From Excoecaria cochinchinensis (lineage: Eukaryota > Streptophyta > Magnoliopsida > Malpighiales > Euphorbiaceae), in contig CANTUQ010000037.1 in the NCBI GenBank assembly GCA_947683425.1, forward strand, positions 6,402,501 through 6,466,500: a stretch of 64,000 bases of DNA. Direction: 5' to 3'. A model generated the notes under the pieces. The model ran no database searches, was not told the DNA's origin, and saw only the letters and a list, made by a program, of their open reading frames with translations. The position numbers and the translations under genes were made by a program. Every line of letters starts with the position of its first letter. Positions within the stretch are counted from its first letter, which is position 1. Below, piece after piece: positions 54,501 to 64,000 of the stretch.

Positions 54501-56911
54501 TGTGACACGCATCGAACCCCACTTTTGTATTTAGTCTGTTTTTGATAGTCCGCTTTTAGGATCCCAAGACCAGATGAAGGTTTATTAAACTCGTGAAAAT
54601 TAATCGCTTCGCAATAAATAAGGATTCAACCTAATTCGCCAAGTCTTGGGCCTCAAAAAGGTATGAGGTAGTGTCTCAGGGCACCCCTATTCTATCATTG
54701 GCAATCAATTTACAAGGGTGTCTATTTGGGCACCAAAAGGTAGGTATTATGGAGTCACCACCCAACAAAATATTGGCAAAGTAAATCCAACCTCATAAAG
54801 CTTAAACCAGATATGGTTCGGAACTTCACTCTTACTTATACCTTGGTTAGTATTTATATAAATGAGTTTTTAAGATTAATTTTCTATCTCTCTCCTCATA
54901 CAATTTGTAAAGATAAATAATTAAAACGCAATACAAGCAATGTAAATAAAGCCATGAAAGAAATAAAGTAAAATTATCCCACAAAATGAGAAATAAAACA
55001 TACATAAAACGAGGAATTCATTTAAGTGGAAACATTAGTCCCCGTATGCATATTTACAAAAATGAAGAGTTTTATGAACAAATTTTAAAAAGGGGAATGA
55101 GTGATCCCATTTTGATAAAAGAGAAACTCTTCCTCTGCGTGTCATTTTGGGAGGAAAACTTGGACATTGTTCCTATTTTTTAAGAAAAATTCCATTTTAT
55201 TTGTATAAAATCTTTAGGTGAATTTTCATGTCAGCGGAAGTAAAATTCCTTTATTATTACAAATCCAAACTAAAGAAAGGCAAACTAAAAGACTAAAATT
55301 AAATAAAGTATAAAAAAAATGTTACTATAATCCATGCATCTTAACCTCCGAATCTCCATTCATTGAGAAACGCATGTATGCGGGATAATTGGGCCAAAAA
55401 AGACAAAAGAAAAGCAAATAAATTAGAAACACAATAAATAAATAATAGACACTTAAATAAATAAATACATGCATACTGAAATTATAAAAATATGAATAAA
55501 ATAAAAATAAAATTAATATATAAATGACAGAAAAATAAGATTGCATGCTAAAAAACAAGAAATGAAAATAAGTCATGTAATATAACATAAAAGGCAAAAA
55601 CATGCATGAAAAGAATAATAATAAAAAATAATTTAGAAGGTGACAGACAGCCAGGAAAGAAAGAGGGACGGACGGCCAAAGGTGTGAGCGACGGGAAGGA
55701 AAGCCTCGCTACGCCCCGTCACTCACTATGAGTGGCGGGCATCGCTCAGGCCTTTTTTCCGTGGCTCATGCGCTAAGTGCAATCCCAAGAGCAGAATCAT
55801 CATTTTTTTATACAAAATAAACCTAAAACTCATTTAATAACATAAAAACACAATGAAATCACACCTAGAACTCTAGGAACTTATTTAAATCATGAAAAAA
55901 TAGAAATAATAGAAAATCACATATTTAACCATAAAAAACATTAAAAAAAAAGCATTAATGGAGAAAAGCCTATAAATATGTCTTTCTACATGGTTCTTAA
56001 TTATTTTTCAATCGATCATGGTATAACAAACCTAGAAGAAATATCTAAGCATGCAAAATGTTTTGGAATCAGAGGAATCAACATCACAAATAATGGATCT
56101 GAAAATATGTACATGTTATTAAATTGATTTTAAACACAGAAAAAATGGAAGACTGAGTGTATTTGGTTACGAGAAATAAGGAGAACTGCACCTTGTATCC
56201 TTTTTTTGGATTTCATAGGAAGAAGAAAATTCTTAGGGAAAGAAAATATGTTCTCTCTAAAAAACCTCCTCCTTTTTTCAAAAAAAACCTACTAAGTAAT
56301 TCTTTTTGCTGTGTTCTTATCCCTCTTTTCAAAAATCAAATCTTGATTTTAGAGAAGAAATCTCTCCTAAAATCTCTCCCAAAATTTGAAAAACAAATCC
56401 CTTTTTATCTGTAAAACAGAATCTTCAAATTCAATCCCAAAAAATCTATTTTTAAAATATTCAGATCTGATCCAGCTTTTCCCAATGTCTTCCTGCCACA
56501 GACGGGCGGCACTCTCTCCCACAGACGGGCGGCACTAAAAAGCCCTTTTGTCATGACTCAACTGACTTGTGCCCATTACTCAGGAGTCACGGGCGCAACT
56601 CAACGAGTCACGCACAGGAAGGGAGACGAGCACTAAGCCTACCAGTGAGAGGCAGGCAGAGTAAAAAGGCAACAGACAGGCGTCTCTTCTTGAGAGACGG
56701 GTGTCTGTCAACCAAAAATGCTAAATTTTGTAATTAAAACCTCATTTCAACTCCGAAAAAAGCAAAAGGGCTAAGCCTGAGAAAAAATCATTTAAAAAAT
56801 TGTGAAAACCAAGGATGAGGACCGGCACTGCCGTTCTTCACCTGTAACATAGGTAACATTATCCTCATTAAGTAACTCTGATTTGGGCTATATCGGAACC
56901 CGGTGTCTACA
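54501..56911. mobile_element. Solo LTR (family L), copy B
   Basis: It starts TGTGACACGCATCG and ends CGGTGTCTACA, the inverse of copy A at 20886-25594. The flanks are gtgtt (54496-54500) and gtatt (56912-56916), a 5-bp duplication with one difference, and the LINE RNase H frame resumes beyond it. It has no coding domain. GC-rich patches at 55640-55780 and 56490-56720 contain inverted repeats: GTGAGCGACGGG pairs with CCCGTCACTCAC, and ACAGACAGGCGTCTCT with AGAGACGGGTGTCTGT with two mismatches. Confidence 0.8.
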
Positions 56912-57366
56912 GTATTGTACTGGTTTTGTTGTAAACATTGGTGCGTGTCCCATCCCTACTGCTGAAATTTGGGGTATTTTTTATGGACTTCAAAGAGCTA
57001 AAGCTGGAGGTTCTCCTTTATGTGCTTGTCGAATGTGATAACAAAATTGTTGTGGATATGATTCACTGTGCTTGCAGTGTGAGCTCTTCTTGTCACTCTC
57101 TCATTAATCGTATTTGCAAAAATTGCTTCAGAATTTATGGTGGTGTCCTTTGTTCATGTTCATAGATAAGCTAATTTTACCGCTAATTTTTTGTCGAATG
57201 TAGCTCATGATTTTCCACTTGGACTTCATGTCTTGTCTTCCTCCCCTAGCAGTCTTGTTTCTTGGCTTCTTCATGACTCTATTGGCACATTTATGTGCAT
57301 TAGGTTTTTGTTTTTGTTGTTGTGGGTTTAACCCATCCTTATTTACACACACACAAAAAAAAAAAA
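56912..57366 (+). pseudogene. LINE RNase H C-terminal part and poly-A tail
   Basis: Continues RNase H after solo LTR B: TGFVVNIGACPIPTAEIWG, IFYGLQRAKAGGSPL and VVDMIHCACSVSSSCHSL. In another frame follow FLSNVAHDFPLGLHVLSSSP and WLLHDSIGTF, the usual C-terminus of plant L1 RNase H. The LINE ends in acacac and a run of about 13 A at 57354-57366. The frame is broken near 57165. Confidence 0.85.
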
Positions 57367-57896
57367 GAAATTTATAATTGAATACACCTTCCTTAAAGTT
57401 ATTCTTTCAATAGCAGAGAGAAAGATAAGCATTAATCTTAACTTATTTTATTTTATTTTTAATTTTTTATTAGTCGGTTTCCAATTTTTTCTATGGCCAG
57501 TGAGAAAGATTAGATCTAACGGTGCGTATCAACTCGTATGGTAATTACATCATTGTAAATGAGAAAAGGCAGTATCCGAACTCTGATCGATTGAAAAATA
57601 GCTATACCCTCAACTATTTGAACTAGTGGTGAGTTCTAAAAATTGTAAATGAAAAATGGTAGAATTCAAATTATAATCAATTAAGAAATAGGCAGACTAT
57701 CAATTATTTGAATTAGAGGTGATTTTCTAAAACCGTGATTTAGCAAATCTTAAAACATTAAATTCTAAAATGTCCAAAATTCCTAAATAACTAAATCCCA
57801 AAATCATAAAACTAAACACCTTAAACCATTATTATTATTTTTTTTAAAAAAATAATACAATTAAATTTTAAAGTATTATAAACCGAAACTTGATAT
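57367..57896. other. AT-rich spacer between LINE and hAT-B2
   Basis: No gene or element recognised. Two related blocks of about 75 bases (57560-57625 and 57640-57715, both with AATTGTAAATGA and ACTATTTGAA-like sequence) look like an old imperfect tandem repeat. Confidence 0.5.
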
Positions 57897-58139
57897 TAGA
57901 CCTGTCAAATATAGCCCAAGCCCAAAAACCCCGCCTAACCCGCCCAACAAAATAGATTCAAAATCCCGCCCAATTAAAAAGATGCCCATTTAAACCCGCC
58001 CAAATCGCACCCCTTTAAAACTCACCCCTTTAAAATTGAACCCGTTTGAGGCATTTGGCAAATGCCCAACGGGCCTCAACCGCAGTATTTGACAAAAATA
58101 ATTTTTCTATTCAATAGTTCATATATACTATGTGTATAG

Positions 58140-61124
58140 TAGGGGTGTACACGGTTCTGGATCTTCCTGTACCGAACCGAAATACCGAAGAAAAAGATCC
58201 AGAACCGAATTGTACCGTTGACTTTTTTTACTAGAACTGAACCGAATTGTACTGTTGACTTTTTTATTAGAACCGAACCGAATTGTACTGAAACCGAATC
58301 GAGAACCGTATTGAACCGTACCGAACTGTTCTGTACTGAATTGGACCGAAATAACCGATATTTATTAATTATTATATATAATATTAGTAATTTATATATA
58401 AATATTATTTATAATTTCTATTATATCGTTATTATATAAATTTAACTTCATAATTATTTGTATTTTTGTGAAACTTTTATAATTATTTGTATTAAATATT
58501 TTAATGTATGAAATTAATATAATAAATAGTTAATAAATTAAAATAAATATTTTGATTATTAATGAGATAAATTTAATTATCATATCTATATGAATGTGCA
58601 ATTAAAATAACTTGTGTTTAATTTAATTTACATTTAATGTTACTCAACTACTACATAATTTTTCATTTTGTACAAATATTTATATACACACACAAATATA
58701 ATTATTATATCAATGAAATTTTACTAATTAATGTAATTATACGAGTATATAATCATCTTACCAATTAATTTTATTTACTTTTAATATCACTCAACTAGTA
58801 TTTATTTATTGTAAGTTAATAATTTAATTCTATATAATTAAATTTTACTAATTAATATCACTATATAAATATATAATCATCTTACTAACTAATTTCATTT
58901 ATTCTTAGTATCATTCGATTGATACTCATGTATATTTTTTTGTACAATACCTATATGAATAATTGAGTATATAAATTAATAATATAATTATATATAATAA
59001 TTATTATATATAATGAAATTTACCAATTCAATTCATGTAATTATATAAATATATAATCACCTTACCCATTAATTTCATTTGTTTTTAGTATCACTCAACT
59101 AATACTTATCTATTTTGGCACAATACAAATTTGAGTAATTGAGTTGTAACTTAATAATTTAATTATATATAATTAAATTTTACTAATTCGTATTTACTTT
59201 AATTAAACTTTAATGTCACTCGACCACTACTTTATTTTTTTTGTACAAATATTTATATACACAATCACTTTACCAATTAATTTTATTTACTTTTAATACT
59301 ACTTTTACTTTCACTCTTATAGTTATTAACTATAATATTAATTAACAATCTTTTAACTATTAAGCCACATTTAGTGAAATTGAGTATAATAACTGAACCA
59401 AAATAATATATATGGATGGATTCTAACCATATAATCAGCCGATGCTGTATATATAATTACCTTATCAATTAATTTCATTTATATTTAGTATTACTCAATT
59501 AGTAATTATCTATTTTTACACAATATATATTTGAATAATTGATTTATTTTAATAATGTAATTATATATAACTGAATAATTTATTATATAATCATTTTATC
59601 AATTAATTTCATTTACTTCTAATGTCACTCGACTAATACTCATCTATTTTTATCACAATACTTATATGAATATGTAAATTAAAAATAAAATTATATATAA
59701 TTAAATTTTAATTTTTTTTTATTTTTAGCGTTACTCAACTAAAACTCATATGTATTTAGCACAATATTTATGTAAGTAATTGAAAATATATTTTAATAAT
59801 ATAATTATATACAATTATTATATTAATAAAATTTTATTAATTAATATATAATATAATTATATAAGTATATAATTATCTTATTAATTAAATTTTTTTTAAA
59901 GCAAATTAAGAATAAAATTTGAAAAATTTTAGTAGAAATATTTTTTATTTTAAGTTTTGGAGGGAATTGAAATATTTGGAGGAAATCGAAATATTTGGAG
60001 GCAATCTAATGCGGACGAGTTGAGTTTTCAGTATATGGAGCTAGTTGAACAGACCAATCGTCATTAATTATTGTTTTTGTTATAACTTTTGCTACAGGTG
60101 TCAATTTGCTTATTATTATATGTTTCCGAAAATCTTAGTTTCCCGTAACAGCTCATTTCGTATCTCAAAAATAACGTTTGAGTTTTCGTTTTTCAATTTG
60201 AAGTTTTAGGGGTATTATTGTAATTTTTTATTTTTTTCATATAAATTGTTTGTTACCTGAGTTTGGAGGAGACTTTTCAACTTGGAATAAAATTTTTTCG
60301 TTTTGAGGTATTTTTGCTGCGTCAGACTCCGACCGGTTTTATATTTTATTATTATTATATATATATAAGAAAATAAATTAAAAAAAAAAAAACCTAAATT
60401 GTGCCTGCCTCTTTCTTTTCTATCTCAAAATCGTGTCAAGCCCCACAATTTTTCCTATCTTTTCCGTTGGTTTTAGCTTATACTTGCATTTCCTTCTTTT
60501 CGTCACTGCCACTGTTATTTCTGCGGTTACATCTAAAAGTAAGGATAAGTCACACACAACTTTTGGTTTTATGGTATTCGTTAATAGTACGTCATTAGTT
60601 AGTTAAAAATTTGATCAATAGACTTGTACATAAGCTTTAATTAGGATGATCATTAGGGATGAATTACTAATTAATTTTATTAAATGTTAGGATTTTAGGA
60701 AATTTATTGAAGTAATTTATCTCGAATTTAAAATTTCATCTAGAGTTATTATTGTTAAAATATGTTTTTCTTTTTTTCATAAAGGAGAGGGATAAATTGA
60801 AATATTTTCTTAAAATTGAATGCAAAATTGTATGTACTTGTTGATATATTTTAATTATATTTGTATTTATTATTGTGTATATTTATATTGTAAATTTTTA
60901 AAAATATTGAATTATCCGAAATACCGTATTGTATTGTCTTGTTTTGTTTTGTACCGAAAGAACCGAATAACCGAACTGAACTGTACTGAAAATTATAAGA
61001 ACCGTATTGAACTATACCGAAATTAATAAGAACCGAACTGTACCGAAATTTATAAGAACCGAAATTTCAATACAATACGGAGATTTGTAAATAACCGAAT
61101 TGGACCGAACTGTGTACACCCCTA
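58140..61124. mobile_element. hAT-A2, non-autonomous hAT element (3.0 kb)
   Basis: Ends TAGGGGTGTACACGG and inverted TAGGGGTGTACACAG, with a perfect 8-bp duplication gtgtatag (58132-58139 and 61125-61132). Subterminal ACCGAACCG-type repeats mirror hAT-A1 in inverted orientation. It has about 0.9 kb at roughly 59960-60890 that hAT-A1 lacks. No transposase is visible. Confidence 0.9.
59960..60890 (+). other. Extra segment in hAT-A2, promoter-like, origin unknown
   Basis: Absent from hAT-A1 and less AT-rich than the rest. It contains TATATATATATAAG (60356-60369), an A-rich stretch and AACCTAAATTGTGCCTGCC, resembling a TATA box and transcript leader of a plant gene, followed by a pyrimidine-rich 66-codon open frame with no known match. 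It may be captured host sequence; this is a guess. Confidence 0.35.
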
Positions 61125-61218
61125 GTGTATAGTATGCAAAACGTAACTATTCACTTCTTGTAATGCAAAATGCAAATTATATATTTGAAAATATAGGGAT
61201 GATTCTTGCCCTGAATAG

Positions 61219-61301
<83 letters not shown>
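61219..61301. repeat. (TA)n microsatellite in hAT-B2
   Basis: About 41 uninterrupted TA units, just right of the nested hAT-A2. Confidence 0.95.
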
Positions 61302-61305
<4 letters not shown>

Positions 61306-62272
61306 TTTATGTTATTAAGTTAAAGTAGGATTGATTGATTGTGAAAATAAAATTTTTTATTAATTATAAAATTTAAAATTTTATTTAAAAAACTAAGTAT
61401 CAAATCATTTGAACAACATCTGTATTAATATTATTATTATTATTTTGAGAAATACACTGATTTGAGGGCATTGGTTTTTCAGGAAAGCAGGTGAAGTCGA
61501 GTAAGTTTAGTTCAATTGAAAAACAATAAGGTCGTACTAAATGTTGGAAGTGGAATATTAATTGGTATTTATTAATAAGAGTGAAAAGTCCTATGCCTTA
61601 TGTGTATGTGGGCTCAACAGTTAATGGGTTAAATCTCTTTTCATACATGTTTCAAGATGTAATTATATATATATATGACATGAGTTTTTTAAAAAAAATA
61701 TAAATAATGGCCTGTTTGGACCTCCATATGATCCATTTAGGCCATCAGATCTATTTGGTTTAATATTTTTTATAGTAATTATTTTAATATCCCGTTATTA
61801 TATCAAAAATTATTTTTCACTAAAAATAAGTAAAATGGGTTGATCCATATCTCGATCCGTTTAGGTTTCCATCCGGCCCATTTGGGCCACCTAACCTATT
61901 TGAATCAAAATTTTTTATATTAGTTATTTTAGTATTCCGTTATTATATCGAAAATTATTTTTCGTTAAAAAATTAGTAAAATGGGACGAGCCACATATTA
62001 TATAAAGAGTTATTTTTATTAAAAATAATGTATTGATTCATATTTTGGCCCATTTAGATATTTATCCGACCTATTTGAGCCATTCGACCAATTATTTCGT
62101 TATTATATCGAGAATTATTTTTATTGAAAATTTGGTTACATTTTAGCCCATTGATCGACTCAACCCTTTTGGACATTTGATCCATTTATAGCTCATACTT
62201 TTTGACCCATTTATGACCCGCCCATTTGCGACCCAACCCAAACCCTCCCAATCCGCCACCTCTACTTGATGT

Positions 62273-63033
62273 GGGACAAAAGTGACTGTTTAAAATAAAA
62301 TTAATTCTTTATATATACTACATTTTGGTACATCTTTCATATTTGTAATCAAAGTAGTAATAAAAAAACATATATAATTTCAAAAATAAAACGTATATAA
62401 AACTCAATACCAACTATTAATTTAAGATTAAAGTAATCCAATTAACGAGGGGTTATTAACAATGCAAAGAAAATATCACTCAGATGTCATATGGAATAAT
62501 AAGGTGCTTTCTGATACAGTTATATACAGTTGATCGAAGTTTTTTTTTTTTTTTTTTTTTTACTTTCTTTCTTTATTAGTTATAGTTGAACGTGAAGTTT
62601 TGTGGCTAAGGAAGTGTAGCCTCTACAATTACTATAAAAACATTGATCCAAGAATAATTCCGTCTCAAATCATCTGGCATGTTTCGACTCTTCAATCGAA
62701 GTAATTCATGTATAATGCAAACGAAGTGTAGGCAAAAGAAATATATATGTATTATTGACTTGGTACATCATAAACGAAGTCTAGGGGAAAAAAATAAATT
62801 ATGACATAGACAACATTCGGTGTCCTTGAATAGATAGAATCCTCAAAACTAATGACAAATTTATTACCTAAAATGAGAATTGTTGAGGAAATATAACCAT
62901 CCATTGCATAAGACGCTTGTGTGGTGCCTACATGCTGCAGCAATCAATCTGAAACGCCATCAAGGTTCACTACAATTGTATTAGCATAAAAATTTACATA
63001 AATCACAGAAGCCGCATTCTTATAGAGAAACTC
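62273..63033 (-). other. 3' flank and probable 3' untranslated region of the tRNA-ligase gene
   Basis: No separate gene recognised; an open 63-codon minus frame at 62752-62943 has no recognisable features. On the minus strand AATAAA occurs at 62572-62577 and could be the poly-A signal, about 460 bases after the stop codon. A run of 22 T lies at 62540-62561. Confidence 0.4.
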
Positions 63034-64000
63034 TCATCTTAGTACAACGTTTAGCTTGCTTTGAACTTGCTCCCTCACATTCCACTGCATTCAACATTTT
63101 CAGGTCAGGGAAATATTTGGATTATGACTCCAAATGGGAATTAATTTAATAAATTAATAATAGAATAACACTGCTCAAACGAAATACCTGCAGATTATTA
63201 ACTTCCTCATCTGTCAGTGAACGTTCCATTGAACGATAAGCAATCCTATAACAATGGCTGGTCATTCCTTTCTTGTTGGTGAAATTATCTATCAAGCGCA
63301 CCTGAATTGTACATATCAACAAATAAAATCAATTACGTTGCCAAACAAAAGGGGTGCACATGCAATTGTCTGTAGATAATTTCAACATTTCTAGACTCCT
63401 AACTTGTGCATCGAAATACATATATAATTGGAATAATACCCATTCTTAAATGTTACAAGTAATATCCAAGTACATATATTTTTTTCCTTAGCATATTAAA
63501 AATAATTCTATATTCTCAAATGATTATGCGAAATGGTTTTACTAGTCAATTCTTAATGATATTGCCTTCAATGCTGAACCTTCAAAAAAAAAAAAAAAGG
63601 AACAAAAAGAAAGGAAAGGAAAAATTCAATGCTGAAAATTAGAGCAATACAACTTAATCCTGATATGACAACTTTGCTAAGTATGTAAGTACAAATTTCG
63701 CAAATTATAAATAATGCAAAAAGAAAGCAACGATCTCAATCCATACCTCCTCAACAATATCCCCAGCAACTCCTCTAACAACTTCACACAAATTGTTTTC
63801 AGTGAACGATTCATTGATCCAAAAGCTCATGTCTTTATAACATGGAGGATACTGCAAAAAACCTTTCTAACATAAGTTTCTGAATGTTCTTCACTTGTCA
63901 GCCATGAAAGAGGAAGGTATGATCGAGAAAAAAAGAATGCGTTGAGCCATTGATACCGGTAAAACATAAGCATACCTTTGAAAATGGCTTGAATTTCACC
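63034..64000 (-). CDS. Phenylalanine--tRNA ligase, chloroplastic/mitochondrial type, last four exons
   Basis: Four short exons splice cleanly on the minus strand: 63976 to beyond 64000, 63747-63851 (35 codons), 63188-63301 (38 codons) and 63034-63084 (16 codons and TGA). All introns have GT donors (gtatgc, gtatgg, gtattt) and AG acceptors (ttttgcag, caattcag, atgcag). The joined peptide reads KFKPFSK, YPPCYKDMSFWINESF, RLIDNFTNKKGMTSHCYRIA, YRSMERSLTDEEVNNLQ and then KLNVVLR at the end. This is the FDX-ACB anticodon-binding domain that ends monomeric organellar PheRS, which charges tRNA-Phe in plastids and mitochondria. The Y-R-S-x-E-R-x-L-T motif is the signature of the domain. The catalytic part lies right of the window. 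Only the domain end is seen, so organellar targeting is inferred from the family. No damage is visible; this is the only host gene here. Confidence 0.88.

Larger units (their letters stand above)
3703..57366 (+). mobile_element. L1-type LINE (non-LTR retrotransposon), fragmented host of the nested elements
   Basis: LINE pieces in the same orientation and in protein order are found at 3703-4362 (endonuclease), 51009-52466 (C-terminal part of the reverse transcriptase region, partly duplicated), 53907-54500 (zinc-binding zf-RVT region and start of RNase H) and 56912-57366 (rest of RNase H and a poly-A tail at about 57354-57366). The gaps are filled by inserted elements. The central part of the reverse transcriptase, expected between the first two pieces, is absent, which points to a deletion next to the copia insertion. 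The 5' end is cut off by the CACTA element. All pieces carry stops; the element is dead. Confidence 0.85.
57897..62264. mobile_element. hAT-B2, hAT-type element carrying hAT-A2
   Basis: Left end TAGACCTGTCAAATATAGCC, right end inverted TAGAGGTGGCGGATTGGG, flanked by cttgatat (57889-57896) and cttgatgt (62265-62272), an 8-bp duplication with one change. Outside the nested hAT-A2 it is only about 1.4 kb and non-coding. Its subterminal GGGCGGGT/AACCCGCCC repeats and ends match hAT-B1 (21764-24372) in inverted orientation. It has no transposase. Confidence 0.85.

Noticed and set aside
55325..55603. Phe/Tyr-rich hydrophobic frame resembling a membrane protein
   Set aside because: AT-rich solo LTR sequence; the hydrophobic character follows from base composition, and nothing matches in the second copy.
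62752..62943. 63-codon minus-strand frame near the tRNA-ligase gene
   Set aside because: Downstream of the stop codon of that gene, no motif, AT-rich; treated as 3' untranslated or flanking sequence.

Overview
The window is nuclear DNA of a flowering plant, most likely a eudicot. It is AT-rich, has spliced genes, and consists almost entirely of plant transposable elements. Only one host gene is visible: the last exons of an organellar-type phenylalanine--tRNA ligase on the minus strand at the far right (63034 to beyond 64000). No rRNA, tRNA or CRISPR was found.

The rest is a nested stack of mobile elements. An old L1-type LINE runs from 3703 to about 57366, but only about 4 kb of that span is LINE. 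Its left side is interrupted by the end of a CACTA transposon (1-3702). Inserted in the LINE are a large Ty1/copia element on the minus strand (about 4363-51008), a small gag-only copia element (52467-53906) and a solo LTR (54501-56911). The large copia element was itself hit by a hAT element (5354-7366), an Athila-type Ty3/gypsy element (Athila-1, minus, 9259-20756), a solo LTR (20886-25594) carrying another hAT (21764-24372), and a chromovirus of Tekay/Del type (plus, 27673-50442). The chromovirus carries a second Athila-type element in its left LTR (Athila-2, plus, 27746-40893). To the right of the LINE, a hAT of one family (57897-62264) contains a hAT of the other family (58140-61124). Most boundaries are supported by target-site duplications (5 bp for LTR elements, 8 bp for hATs) that I could read directly.

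No retroelement is fully intact. Athila-2 and the chromovirus come closest: their catalytic motifs are readable, but each has a few premature stops and frameshifts. Many of the stops look like C-to-T changes. Athila-1 lacks the reverse transcriptase core and has an altered integrase active site. The large copia element lacks gag; the small copia element has only gag.

The most unusual signal is a set of short, GC-rich hairpin arrays. In each Athila element the same hairpin occurs at two places: in the LTR about 155-435 bases from its 5' end, and about 230 bases downstream of pol, before a third ORF. The positions match between the two elements, but the hairpin sequences are unrelated (GTCACGGTGAC type against ACACGGCGGT type). 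Within an element the two sites share the same arms. Some hairpins show paired changes that keep the stem. The chromovirus LTR and the solo LTRs also carry palindromic GC-rich clusters.
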